From contig NZ_JAHXNL010000002.1 in the NCBI RefSeq assembly GCF_023148685.1, positions 62,001 to 126,000 of the forward strand: a stretch of 64,000 bases of DNA, written 5' to 3'. Each line of letters starts with the position of its first letter. The stretch's first letter is position 1. Source of the stretch: Georgenia sp. EYE_87. GTDB lineage: Bacteria; Actinomycetota; Actinomycetes; Actinomycetales; Actinomycetaceae. The position numbers and the translations under genes were made by a program. Below are positions 18,700-26,820 of the stretch, one piece after another. The notes below the pieces were generated by a model. That model was not told where the DNA came from, searched no databases, and worked only from the letters and a program-made list of their open reading frames with translations.

Positions 18700-19254
18700 A
18701 TGACCGACCTCGACGAGTCCCTCAGCGGTGACTGGGTCTTCGACCCCAGCCACACCCGGATCGGCTTCTCCGCGCGGCACGCGATGGTGACCAAGGTGCG
18801 CGGCGCGTTCAACGACGTCGACGGCCGCATCCACGTCGAGCCGGGGCCGCCCTCGAAGTCGTCCGTCGTGGTGACCGTGAAGGCCGCCAGCGTCGACACC
18901 CGCAACGCCCAGCGTGACGAGCACCTGCGCAGCCCGGACTTCTTCGACGTCGAGCGGTTCCCGGACATCGTCTTCCGCAGCACTACGATCGACGAGGTCG
19001 AGGACAACGCCTACATGGTCGTCGGGGACCTGACGATCCGCGACGTGACCAAGCAGGTCGCCATCCCGCTGGAGGCCACGGGGGTCCACCGCGACGCCGA
19101 CGGCAGGCTGCGAGCGGGCTTCGAGGGCACCCGGCGAGTCAACCGGCGGGACTGGGGCCTGGAGTGGCAGGTCGCGCTCGACACCGGCGGCGTGCTCGTC
19201 TCCGAGAAGATCAACCTCGAGTTCGAGATCTCCGCCGTGAAGGTCGAGGACTGA
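18700..19254 (+). CDS. YceI-family lipocalin-like protein
   Basis: The 184-residue protein is a YceI-type beta-barrel. It shows [20 protein letters not shown], then [34 protein letters not shown] and [19 protein letters not shown]. Family structures bind isoprenoid or long acyl chains in the barrel. No signal peptide is present, so this copy is likely cytoplasmic, whereas E. coli YceI is periplasmic. ATG 18700 has GAAGGAG 5 nt upstream. It is divergent from ald. The function in actinobacteria is not settled, and quinone or acid-stress roles are only suggested for homologs. Confidence 0.9.
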   Translation: MTDLDESLSGDWVFDPSHTRIGFSARHAMVTKVRGAFNDVDGRIHVEPGPPSKSSVVVTVKAASVDTRNAQRDEHLRSPDFFDVERFPDIVFRSTTIDEVEDNAYMVVGDLTIRDVTKQVAIPLEATGVHRDADGRLRAGFEGTRRVNRRDWGLEWQVALDTGGVLVSEKINLEFEISAVKVED

Positions 19255-19284
19255 ACCCGAGCACCGCGGCCGCGGCAGGCAGGG

Positions 19285-20949
19285 TCACAGCGACAGCTCG
19301 GTGAGCTGCCCGTCGGCCAGCTCCCAGCGGCGCGTCGCGCGCACCCCGGCGAGCATGCGCCGGTCGTGGGTCACGAGCAGGACGGTGCCGGGGAAGGACT
19401 CGATCGCCTGCTCCAGCTGGAGGATCGCGGGCAGGTCGAGGTGGTTCGTCGGCTCGTCGAGCACGAGCAGGTTCGTGCCGCGCGCCTGCAGCAGCGCCAG
19501 CGCCGCCCGCGTCCGCTCGCCGGGGGAGAGGGACGCTGCCGGACGTACGGCGTGCTCGCCCCCGAGCCCGAACTTCGCGAGCAGCGTGCGCACGTCCGCC
19601 TCGCTCCAGTCCGGCAGCAGCCGGCCGAAGGTCGCCGCCACCGGTGCCGGCTCGTCGAACATCGCTCGCGCCTGGTCGACCTCGCCGACGGCGACCCCGG
19701 CTCCCAGCGCCGCGCGCCCCTCGTCGGGCGCGAGCCGTTCCAGCAGCAGCGCGAGCAGCGTGGACTTGCCCGAGCCGTTGGCACCGGTGACCACCACCCG
19801 GTCCCCGTAGCCGACCTGCGTGGTGACCGGCCCCAGAGTGAAGCCGCCGCGGCGCACGACGGCGCCGTCGAGCACCGCCACCACCGCGCCCGAGCGGGGC
19901 GCCGAGGCGATCGACATCTGCAGCTCCCACTCCTTGCGCGGCTCCTCGACCTGGTCCTTCTCGAGGCGCTCGATGGCCCGCCGGGACTGGCTGACCTTGG
20001 CGGCCTGCTTCTCCGAGACGGCCACGGCGTGGGCCTTGATGTGCTTGTCCGGCTCCCGGGCGGCCTTCTTGCGGGCGTTGCGCACGCCCTTCTCGACCCA
20101 GGACTTCTGGGTCTGCACGCGGTCCTTGAGGCCCGCGACCTTGCCCGCGTACTCCTCGTAGGCCTCCCGGGCGCGCTGCCGGGCGAGCTCGCGCTCGGCG
20201 AGGTAGGCGTCGTACCCGCCGTCGTAGACGCTGACCTGCTGCTGGGCGAGGTCGAGCTCGATGATCCCGGTGACCGTGCGGGCGAGGAACTCCCGGTCGT
20301 GGCTGACGACGACGAGCGGCGCGCGGGTCCCGGCCACGAACCGCTCGAGCCGGTCCAGCCCGGCGAGATCGAGGTCGTTGGTCGGCTCGTCGAGCAGGAG
20401 CACGTCGTACCGGGAGAGCACGAGCGCGGCCAGCCCGACGCGGGCGGCCTCCCCGCCCGAGAGCGAGGTGGTCGCTGCGTCGAGCGGGACGCGGAGCCCG
20501 ACGTCCGCGGCCGCGGCCGCCGCCCGGTCGTCCAGGTCGGCGCCGCCGAGGGCCAGCCACCGCTCGAGGGCGACGGCGTAGGCGTCGGCCACCGCGGCGT
20601 CGTCGTGCCGCTCGGCCATCGCCGCCGCGGCGCGGTCCAGCTCCGCCGTCGCCGCGGCGACCCCGGTGCGGCGGTGCAGCAGCTCGAGCACGGTCTCCCC
20701 GGGGCGGCGTTCGGGCTCCTGCGCGAGGTACCCGATCGTCGCGTGCGGGGGCGCGAGCGTGGCGCTGCCCCCGACCTCGGCCCGCGAGGGCAGACCGGCG
20801 AGCGCGGTGAGCAGGGTGGACTTGCCGGCGCCGTTCGCGCCGACGAGCCCCCACACGTCACCGGGGACGATGGTCACGGTGAGGTCGGAGAAGAGCCGGC
20901 GCACCCCGTGGGACGCGCCGAACCCCGAGACGTGGAGGGAGGCCGGCAT
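19285..20949 (-). CDS. ABC-F family ATPase
   Basis: The 554-residue protein has two ABC ATPase domains and no membrane domain. The first Walker A is VGANGAGKSTLL (about residue 37) with signature LSGGEAARVGLA and EPTNDLDL. The second is VTGANGSGKSTLLALLLE (about residue 345) with LSPGERTRAALALL and EPTNHLDL. A charged linker of about 75 residues (about 245-320) joins them, as in ribosome-associated ABC-F factors. Such proteins act on stalled ribosomes or protect from ribosome-targeting antibiotics. Whether this one gives resistance cannot be told. It is convergent with the YceI gene (30 nt gap). Confidence 0.92.
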   Translation of the reverse strand: MPASLHVSGFGASHGVRRLFSDLTVTIVPGDVWGLVGANGAGKSTLLTALAGLPSRAEVGGSATLAPPHATIGYLAQEPERRPGETVLELLHRRTGVAAATAELDRAAAAMAERHDDAAVADAYAVALERWLALGGADLDDRAAAAAADVGLRVPLDAATTSLSGGEAARVGLAALVLSRYDVLLLDEPTNDLDLAGLDRLERFVAGTRAPLVVVSHDREFLARTVTGIIELDLAQQQVSVYDGGYDAYLAERELARQRAREAYEEYAGKVAGLKDRVQTQKSWVEKGVRNARKKAAREPDKHIKAHAVAVSEKQAAKVSQSRRAIERLEKDQVEEPRKEWELQMSIASAPRSGAVVAVLDGAVVRRGGFTLGPVTTQVGYGDRVVVTGANGSGKSTLLALLLERLAPDEGRAALGAGVAVGEVDQARAMFDEPAPVAATFGRLLPDWSEADVRTLLAKFGLGGEHAVRPAASLSPGERTRAALALLQARGTNLLVLDEPTNHLDLPAILQLEQAIESFPGTVLLVTHDRRMLAGVRATRRWELADGQLTELSL

Positions 20950-21000
20950 GGAGCGAGCGTACGTTCCTGCCGGGCCTCGCCGTTCCCCCGGCGCCGCGCG

Positions 21001-21759
21001 CTACAGGTGGCGGTCGGCGTAGACCCGGAGCGCGTCACGCACGAACGCCGCGCCCTCGGGACCGCCGTAGTTCGCGCCGAAGCGCGGGTCGGCGACGTAC
21101 ATCTCCCCGAGCCCGACGACGTACTCCTTCGCCGGTGCGCCGGAACCGCCGCGTGGCGTGCCCGGGATGCCGGCGAGCCACTCGACGTGGCGCCGTGCGA
21201 GGGCCTGCGCCTCGTCGCCGTCGGCCGCCGGACCACGGACGGCGGCGGCCGTCCAGTCGGCGCCCAGCCTCGCGGCCCGGTCCTGCCACGCCGTGCGCTC
21301 GTCCGCGCTCAGCCCCCGCCACCAGCGGTCGCCCGCCGCGTACGCGTCCGTGCCCCAGCGCTCCTCGACCTCGGCCTTGTACCGGGTGTGGTCGAAACCG
21401 TCGAACATCTCCTCCGCCATGAGCGGCTCACCTCTCTCCTTCTTCTCGATGGTTCCCCGGACGGAGGCGATCTGGCGCTCCACCCGGTCCCGCTGCTGCT
21501 CGAGCAGCGCCAGGTGGGTGCGCAGGGCGTCGACGACGCCCTGCCCGCCGGCGAGCACCTCGGCGATGGCGGGCAGGCCGAGCCCGAGCTCGCGCAGCAG
21601 GAGGATCCGCTGCAGCCGCACGAGCGCGTCCTCGTCGTAGTACCGCAGACCGCCGTGACCGGTCCGGGAGGGCTCCAGCAGCCCGATCTGCCCGTAGTGG
21701 CGCAGCGTGCGGCTGGTCGTGCCGGTGATCCTGGTGATCTGGTGGATCGACCACTCCAC
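21001..21759 (-). CDS. MerR-family regulator with TipAS antibiotic-recognition domain
   Basis: The 252-residue protein has a MerR DNA-binding domain (VEWSIHQITRITGTTSRTLR, then HYGQIGLLEPSRTG; residues 1-70) and a coiled coil (about 75-112). A TipAS domain follows (about 114-250; MFDGFDHTRYKAEVEERWG, then ADPRFGANYGG). TipA-type activators bind thiopeptides or diverse hydrophobic drugs and turn on efflux genes. GTG 21759 has GGAGGA 5-6 nt upstream. An internal in-frame ATG at 21420 with its own ribosome binding site may give a TipAS-only product, as in Streptomyces TipA. A perfect TTGACGC/GCGTCAA dyad lies 40 nt upstream. Confidence 0.92.
   Translation of the reverse strand: MEWSIHQITRITGTTSRTLRHYGQIGLLEPSRTGHGGLRYYDEDALVRLQRILLLRELGLGLPAIAEVLAGGQGVVDALRTHLALLEQQRDRVERQIASVRGTIEKKERGEPLMAEEMFDGFDHTRYKAEVEERWGTDAYAAGDRWWRGLSADERTAWQDRAARLGADWTAAAVRGPAADGDEAQALARRHVEWLAGIPGTPRGGSGAPAKEYVVGLGEMYVADPRFGANYGGPEGAAFVRDALRVYADRHL
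21420..21445 (-). promoter_or_regulatory. Internal translation start within the TipA-like gene
   Basis: ATG 21418-21420 is in frame (codon 114) exactly at the TipAS domain boundary and is preceded by AAGGAGAGAGG ending about 10 nt before it. This would yield a short product of about 139 residues that binds ligand without DNA. In TipA of Streptomyces lividans such a short form is known. Confidence 0.6.
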
Positions 21760-21798
21760 GGTCTCCTCCGTCCGTCGCGGGCAGGACCAGCGTGGCAG

Positions 21799-21813
21799 TT
21801 GACGCAGCGTCAA
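21799..21813. promoter_or_regulatory. MerR-type operator palindrome TTGACGC-A-GCGTCAA
   Basis: Perfect 7-bp arms around one base, 40 nt upstream of the GTG start of the TipA-like gene. TTGACG also reads as a -35 on the minus strand, as in MerR promoters where the dyad occupies the long spacer. Confidence 0.65.
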
Positions 21814-21899
21814 GCGCAAGCCCCCGTGGAGCCGCTCTTTCCAGCCGGCCGTCAGCGGCGCCGGCCTACCGCACGGCTGTCGGCTCGGGTGCCGGCACG

Positions 21900-22604
21900 C
21901 TACCGCTCGGCGGCGATCCGCAGGAGGCGCCGGGCGACCAGCACCGCGAAGACGGCCCACGGCACCAACGACGCCAGTGCGAACACCAGCCCGACGACGC
22001 CGACGTTCGACGGCACGGCCATGAGGGCGGCCGCCACCAGGCCCCAGACCGCGGTGGCACGGGTGAACACCGCGCTGCGGTACATCAGCACGGCCAGGAC
22101 GAGCAGCGTGACGAGGTTGAAGAGGTAGTAGACGTCGAACGCGGTGCCCATCCACGTGGCGACCATGCCGTCGCCCGTGGCGAGGAGGGCCACCCGCTCG
22201 GCCGGGCCGGCGCTCGGGTAGGCCTGCGCGAGGGACAGCATCTCCACCGGGCGCGGGGAGGCCATGTACGCCGCCATGCCGAGCGTGCCGAACGCCAGCG
22301 CCACGACGACGGCCGACCTGCTCACCCGCCACAGCGCGACGGCGAGCGCCAGGTAGATCAGGAAGGCGAGGAGGTTGCTCACGATGTACAGCGCGTCGAG
22401 CGAGAGCAGCCCCAGGACGGGGGCGTCGACGAGCAGCTCGAAGAAGCCCAGGGTCGTCTCGGGCGGCGGCCACAGCACGTAGATGACGATCTGCACCACG
22501 ATCAGGGCCACGCTCGCCAGCGCCGCCCAGGCGCCGGTGACGACGAGGCCGTGCCACTGCCTGACGTCGTCCTGGACGATCCGCTTGTCGACGACGGCGG
22601 TCAT
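21900..22604 (-). CDS. Small multi-pass membrane protein, DUF4386-like
   Basis: A 234-residue protein with about six hydrophobic segments: GAWAALASVALIVVQIVIYV; LGLLSLDALYIVSNLLAFLI; VVVALAFGTLGMAAYM; YYLFNLVTLLVLAVLMY; AVWGLVAAALMAVPSNVGVV; LASLVPWAVFAVLVARRLL. The layout and the MASPRPVEML loop resemble DUF4386 proteins, whose role is unknown. ATG 22604 has GGAGGAG 3 nt upstream, a little close. It sits upstream of the TipA-like regulator on the same strand, 140 nt apart. It may be read with it or be its target, but the regulator has its own dyad. Moderate confidence in the family. Confidence 0.65.
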   Translation of the reverse strand: MTAVVDKRIVQDDVRQWHGLVVTGAWAALASVALIVVQIVIYVLWPPPETTLGFFELLVDAPVLGLLSLDALYIVSNLLAFLIYLALAVALWRVSRSAVVVALAFGTLGMAAYMASPRPVEMLSLAQAYPSAGPAERVALLATGDGMVATWMGTAFDVYYLFNLVTLLVLAVLMYRSAVFTRATAVWGLVAAALMAVPSNVGVVGLVFALASLVPWAVFAVLVARRLLRIAAER

Positions 22605-22873
22605 GGCTCCTCCGTCCGCTCCCGCGCGGCGCTTCCTCGCTCTGGAGATCATCGTCACGCGAGCCGGGCAGCCGCTCCCAGGTACCAAGGTCCCGGAGCG
22701 GGCTCCGTCCACAGGTGTATCGGCGCAGGTGTGCGTATGTGCACAAGCCTGTGGGTAATGCCGGTGGAAAACATCCGGTGACACCACGGCTAAACGGCGC
22801 CGACCGCGCCGTGAACGCAGCGCGCACGGCGCGGCCGGTTCGGACCGGGGGCCTCGGCCGCCGGGCCTCGAGG
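22605..22873. other. Intergenic gap without a gene (269 nt)
   Basis: Holds the presumed promoter of the downstream membrane-protein gene on the minus strand. CCACAGG (22709-22715) and CCTGTGG (22748-22754) form a 7-bp inverted repeat with a 32-nt spacer around GT-rich direct repeats (CAGGTGT). I see no credible coding frame, although the plus strand is open across it. Confidence 0.5.
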
Positions 22874-23974
22874 TCAGCGGGCGACGACGGTGCCCGTGAG
22901 GTGGACGGCTCCCGAGCGGGGACTCCACACCGCGAAGGTCGTGCCCGTGCCCGTGCCCGTGCCCGTGCCCGTGCCGGTGCCGGTGCCCGTGTCCGTGCCG
23001 GTGCCCGTGCCCGTGCGCGCGTCGTCGGGCGAGACCGCGAACGCGACGGTGGCCGGGAGGAGCACCGGCTTGGCGAAGTCCACCGACCAGGTGTAAGGCG
23101 CCCGGCGCAGCGCGGGCGGCGTGGCGGCCAGCGCCCGCGCGGCCGTGTACATCCCGTGCGCGATCGGCCGGGGGAAGCCGAAGAGCCGGGCCCCCAGGCG
23201 CGAGACGTGTATGGGGTTGCGGTCCCCGGACACCTCCGCGTAGCGCACGCCGGCGTCGGCACCGAGGCGCCAGACCGCCGTCGGGACCGCCGGCGCCTCG
23301 GGGCGGTCGGTGCGCTCGGGGGCGGGCGCCACCGCCAGCCCGCGCGGCGGACGTCCCTTGGCCAGGTAGGTCGACACGCCTCGCCACGCTGGCCGCCCGG
23401 ACGCGTCGGTCACCTCGACCACGAGGTCGACCGTCGTCCCTCGCGCGTGCTCGCGAGCGTCCTGCGCCCACGCGCGGACCGTGAGGGTGTCGTCGAGGGT
23501 GAGCTGCCGGTGGCTGTCCACCCGGTTGGCGACGTGGACCAGGCCCAGCACCGCGAGCGGGAAGTCCTCGCGCACCATCACCGCCATCGCCAGCGGGAAG
23601 GCGAGCACATGGACGTACCCGGCCGGCAGCGCGTCCGTGCCGGGCTCGCCCACGAGGTGCTGGTACTCGGACAGCGCGGCCGGGTCGCCCCGGACCCCGT
23701 CGACCCGCAGGACCACCGGCGGCAGCCCCTGCGCGACCGGCCGCGCGAGCACCGTCGTGCGCAGGCGACCCAGCGCCTTCGCGTAGAGCCGCCGGAGGGA
23801 CGGCATCGCGCGCAGGACCTCCTCACGGTAGCCGGCCGGCGGACCGCCGGCGGGCGGCTCCGCGGACGCGTGCCCGGACGGAGCCGCGCGCCCCAGGTCG
23901 TCGGCCGGCTCGCCGCGCGCCCCGTCGACGCCGGCCTGGCGGACGATCGGTGCCCCCTTGCGCAGGCCAGTCAT
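22874..23974 (-). CDS. MaoC-type (R)-specific enoyl-CoA hydratase/dehydratase, HtdX-like double hot-dog
   Basis: The 366-residue protein has a C-terminal hydratase-2 motif YAEVSGDRNPIHVS (near residue 245, catalytic Asp and His), then FGFPRPIAHGMYTAARAL. The N-terminal half lacks the motif, as in double hot-dog enzymes. It should hydrate enoyl thioesters to (R)-3-hydroxyacyl thioesters. It starts at ATG 23974 inside the stop of the FabG4-like gene (TGATGA). This gives the order thiolase, reductase, hydratase, which matches my recollection of Mycobacterium tuberculosis Rv0243-Rv0242c-Rv0241c. A run of 12 Gly-Thr pairs near the C-terminus is coded by a hexanucleotide repeat. Confidence 0.88.
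   Translation of the reverse strand: MTGLRKGAPIVRQAGVDGARGEPADDLGRAAPSGHASAEPPAGGPPAGYREEVLRAMPSLRRLYAKALGRLRTTVLARPVAQGLPPVVLRVDGVRGDPAALSEYQHLVGEPGTDALPAGYVHVLAFPLAMAVMVREDFPLAVLGLVHVANRVDSHRQLTLDDTLTVRAWAQDAREHARGTTVDLVVEVTDASGRPAWRGVSTYLAKGRPPRGLAVAPAPERTDRPEAPAVPTAVWRLGADAGVRYAEVSGDRNPIHVSRLGARLFGFPRPIAHGMYTAARALAATPPALRRAPYTWSVDFAKPVLLPATVAFAVSPDDARTGTGTGTDTGTGTGTGTGTGTGTGTTFAVWSPRSGAVHLTGTVVAR
22941..23012. repeat. In-frame hexanucleotide microsatellite (12 units of GTGCCC type)
   Basis: Twelve 6-bp units (mostly GTGCCC, some GTGCCG and one GTGTCC) encode a Gly-Thr run in the MaoC-type protein. Units change length by two residues without frameshift. Confidence 0.9.
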
Positions 23975-25377
23975 CACTGACCCACCAGCATCTGGCCGCA
24001 CACGCGCAGGGTCTGGCCGTTGATGCCGCCCGCCTGCGGGGAGGCGAGGAAAGCGATCGCCTCGGCGACGTCCACGGGCTTCCCGCCCTGCTGCAGCGAG
24101 CTGCCCCAGCGGGCGATCTGCCGCGTGACCGGCGGAATGGTCGCCGTCATGTCGGTCTCGATGAAGCCGGGCGCCACGGCGTTGACGGTGCCCCCGACCC
24201 GGCCGACGGGCCCGGCGAGCGCCCGGGTCATACCGACGATGCCGGCCTTGGCGGCGGCGTAGTTGGTCTGGCCGCGGTTGCCCGCGAGGGCCGGGGCCGA
24301 CGCGAGCGAGACGATCCGCGGGGCTGTCCCGGCCCCGCCCAGGACGCCCGGCTCGGCGAACGTCTCGTTCATCCGCAGCGGGGCAGCGATGTTGACGGCG
24401 AGCAGGTCGTCGAAGCGGTCCGCCGTCATGTTGACGAGCAGCTTGTCCCGCAGGATCCCGGCGTTGTGGACCACGACGTCGAGGTGCCCGTAGCGGGTGC
24501 GCGCCACGGCGAGGATGCGCTCGGCGGCGTCGTCGGCGGTGATGTCCAGCTGCAGGGCCACGCCGGCCACCTCGTTCATGACCGCGCTGAGAGCGTCCCC
24601 GGCGGCCGGGACGTCCACGCCGACGACGTGGGCGCCGTCGCGGGCCAGCACCCGCGCGACGGCCGCCCCGATGCCGCGGGCGGCGCCCGTGACGACGGCG
24701 ACCGCCCCGTCCAGCGGGCGCGCCCAGTCGGCGGGCTCGCTGCCTCCGTCGGTGCCGACCTGCAGGAGCTGGCCGTCGACGAACGCCGAGCGGGCGGAGA
24801 GCAGGAACCGCAGCCCCCCGCGCACGGACGGCGCCCCGACGCCCACGCCGTCGGCCAGGACGAGGCCGTTGGCGGTGGCGCCCGCCCGGAGCTCCTTGGC
24901 CACGGACCGGAGGAAGCCGTCCACGCCCAGCCGCGCGGCGGCGAGCGCGGGCGGCATCTCGTCGGCGACGGCGACCGGAGTCGCGACGGCGGCCGGTGCA
25001 GCGCGGGAGAGGGTGACGACGCGGCCGCCCGGGGCGAGGCCGCGCAGCACCGAGGCGAGCTCGAGGGCCGGTGCCGAGAGGTCGGTCGGGTGCGTGACGC
25101 CGGTGAGCACGAGGACCACGGCGCCCCACCGCTCGTGGTCGCTCAGGCGCGGGGCGCGCCGCACGTCCAGGTCCCACGCGAGCAGGTCCTGGGCGACGGT
25201 GTCCGCCTCGGCGGCGGCGTGGGTGTCAGAGAGGACCAGGACCGGTCCGGGCGTCAGGGGACGGTCCACGGAGGAGGCGTCGGTCCGCCGCAGGCGCGCC
25301 GGCCGCGGCAGGCCGAGCTTCTTGGCGACCGTGGCGGGCAGCCCGCCGTTGACCAGCTCGAGGTAGGTGTCGCTCAC
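23974..25377 (-). CDS. Two-domain 3-oxoacyl-ACP/CoA reductase, FabG4-like
   Basis: The 467-residue protein joins an N-terminal flavodoxin-like, non-catalytic domain (about 1-205) to a C-terminal short-chain dehydrogenase. The latter has VVTGAARGIGAAVA (cofactor loop) and HNAG. The catalytic Ser sits in VSLASAPAL, and Tyr/Lys in TNYAAAKAG. VNAVAPGFIETDM follows. This is the high-molecular-weight FabG class, of which FabG4 of mycobacteria uses CoA-linked substrates. GTG 25377 overlaps the thiolase stop by 4 nt (GTGA), and its stop overlaps the next start by 1 nt, so all three are translationally coupled. It reduces 3-ketoacyl or reverses by oxidation. Direction is not known. Confidence 0.93.
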   Translation of the reverse strand: MSDTYLELVNGGLPATVAKKLGLPRPARLRRTDASSVDRPLTPGPVLVLSDTHAAAEADTVAQDLLAWDLDVRRAPRLSDHERWGAVVLVLTGVTHPTDLSAPALELASVLRGLAPGGRVVTLSRAAPAAVATPVAVADEMPPALAAARLGVDGFLRSVAKELRAGATANGLVLADGVGVGAPSVRGGLRFLLSARSAFVDGQLLQVGTDGGSEPADWARPLDGAVAVVTGAARGIGAAVARVLARDGAHVVGVDVPAAGDALSAVMNEVAGVALQLDITADDAAERILAVARTRYGHLDVVVHNAGILRDKLLVNMTADRFDDLLAVNIAAPLRMNETFAEPGVLGGAGTAPRIVSLASAPALAGNRGQTNYAAAKAGIVGMTRALAGPVGRVGGTVNAVAPGFIETDMTATIPPVTRQIARWGSSLQQGGKPVDVAEAIAFLASPQAGGINGQTLRVCGQMLVGQ

Positions 25378-26708
25378 GCTGCCTCCAGGATCATCGTGAC
25401 GGCCTGGCCGCCCGCCGCGCAGACGGAGATGAGGCCGCGGGCCTTCTGCCCTGGCCGGACCTCGGACTCGCCGCGCTCGCAGAGCAGCTTGGCCAGCGTG
25501 CCGGCGATGCGGCCGCCGGTGGCGGCGAACGGGTGGCCCGCGGCGAGCGAGGAGCCCGTCACGTTGAGGCGGGCGCGGTCCACGCTGCCGAAGGCGCCGT
25601 CCAGGCCGAGCCGGCTGCGGCAGAAGTCCTCGTCCTCGAGGGCGGCCAGCGTCGCGAGCACCGTGGCCGCGAAGGCCTCGTGGATCTCGACGAGGTCGAA
25701 GTCGGCCAGTGTCATGCCGTTGCGCCCCAGGAGCGTGGGAATCGCGTAGGCGCCGGCCATGAGCAGGCCCTCCTGGCCGCCGACGAAGTCGGTCGCCGCC
25801 ACCTGGGCGTCGACGACGTGCGCGAGGACCGGCAGCCCGCGCTCGGCGGCCCACTCGTCCGAGGCGAGGAGCACCGCGGACGCGCCGTCGGACAGCGGGG
25901 TGGAGTTCCCCGCGGTCATCGAGGGTGCCGGGCCGCCGGGGGCGGCGTTCTTGCCGAAGACGGGCTTGAGCTTGGCGAGCTTCTCGAGGGAGGTGTCGGC
26001 GCGCAGCGACTCGTCGCGGGTCAGGCGCCGGTACGGCGTCAGGAGGTCCTCGAAGAAGCCGCGCTCGTAGGCGGCGGCGAGGTTCTGGTGGGAGGCGAGC
26101 GCCAGCGCGTCCTGATCCTCCCGGGTGATGCCCCAGCGCGCGGTGGTCAGCGCCTGGTGCTCGCCCATGCTCAGCCCGGTGCGCGGCTCGGCCACGTCGG
26201 GCGCCACGGGCGCGAGGTCGCGCGGGCGCAGCGAGGCGAACGCCCTGACCCGGTCCGGCAGGGTCTTGGCCCGGCTCGCCGTGAGCAGCGCCTTGCGCAG
26301 CCGCTCGGAGACGACGATCGGCGCGTCCGACGTCGAGTCCACCCCGCCGCCCACGCCGACCTGGGCCTGGCCGAGCGCGATCTTGTTGGCGACGCCGATG
26401 ATCGCCTCGAGGCCGGTGCCGCAGGCCCGCTGGACGTCGTAGGCGGGGGTGCGGGGGTCGAGGGAGGAGCCCAGGACGCTCTCGCGCGTGAGGTTGAAGT
26501 CCCGCGAGTGCTTCAGCACCGCCCCGGCCGCGACCTCGTCGAGCCGCTCGCCGGCCAGGCCGAACCGCGCCACGAGGCCCTCGAGCGCGGCGGTGAGCAT
26601 GTCCTTGTTGGAGGCGCCCGCGTAGGCGCTGCCGGCCCGGGCGAACGGGATCCTGTTGGACCCGATGATCGCGGCCCGGGTGCCGGGGGTGATGGGGGTG
26701 GAGGTCAC
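25374..26708 (-). CDS. Acetyl-CoA acetyltransferase/3-ketoacyl-CoA thiolase, FadA2-like
   Basis: The 444-residue thiolase has the nucleophile loop VQRACGTGLEAI (acylated Cys near residue 95), the VEIHEAFAATVL histidine motif, SSLAAGHPFAATGGRI and the second cysteine motif ISVCAAGGQAV. It cleaves or condenses 3-ketoacyl-CoA. GTG 26708 has AGAGGA 5 nt upstream. It leads the minus-strand operon thiolase, reductase, hydratase and faces a TetR gene across two operator-like repeats. Homology to the long FadA2-type class is by length and context. Confidence 0.93.
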   Translation of the reverse strand: MTSTPITPGTRAAIIGSNRIPFARAGSAYAGASNKDMLTAALEGLVARFGLAGERLDEVAAGAVLKHSRDFNLTRESVLGSSLDPRTPAYDVQRACGTGLEAIIGVANKIALGQAQVGVGGGVDSTSDAPIVVSERLRKALLTASRAKTLPDRVRAFASLRPRDLAPVAPDVAEPRTGLSMGEHQALTTARWGITREDQDALALASHQNLAAAYERGFFEDLLTPYRRLTRDESLRADTSLEKLAKLKPVFGKNAAPGGPAPSMTAGNSTPLSDGASAVLLASDEWAAERGLPVLAHVVDAQVAATDFVGGQEGLLMAGAYAIPTLLGRNGMTLADFDLVEIHEAFAATVLATLAALEDEDFCRSRLGLDGAFGSVDRARLNVTGSSLAAGHPFAATGGRIAGTLAKLLCERGESEVRPGQKARGLISVCAAGGQAVTMILEAA

Positions 26709-26789
26709 GTCGTCGTCCTCTTCCTGCTGGGCGGAAGGATGTCTGCCGGCCCGTCCGGGACCAAGGTCTCTGGGCGGATCGGTCATTGC

Positions 26790-26820
26790 GATACTCAGAG
26801 TACCTGATACCGTCGGTATC
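26790..26820. promoter_or_regulatory. Two tandem GATAC-N5-GTAYC sites, candidate operators
   Basis: Site A 26790-26804 is GATACTCAGAGTACC. Site B 26806-26820 is GATACCGTCGGTATC, a perfect palindrome with a central T. Centres are 16 bp apart. Both lie between the thiolase start and the TetR start, and site B overlaps the -10 of the TetR gene (TACCGT at 26808-26813). Autoregulation and joint control of the lipid operon are likely. Confidence 0.72.
26808..26813 (+). promoter_or_regulatory. Leaderless-type -10 (TACCGT) of the TetR gene
   Basis: TACCGT ends 7 nt before GTG 26821 and sits inside operator site B, so repressor binding should block it. Confidence 0.5.

Noticed and set aside
22715..23980. 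Long plus-strand open frame opposite the MaoC-type gene
   Set aside because: It is a high-GC shadow with Arg/Gly-rich product, and the minus-strand frame has clear domains and gene overlaps.
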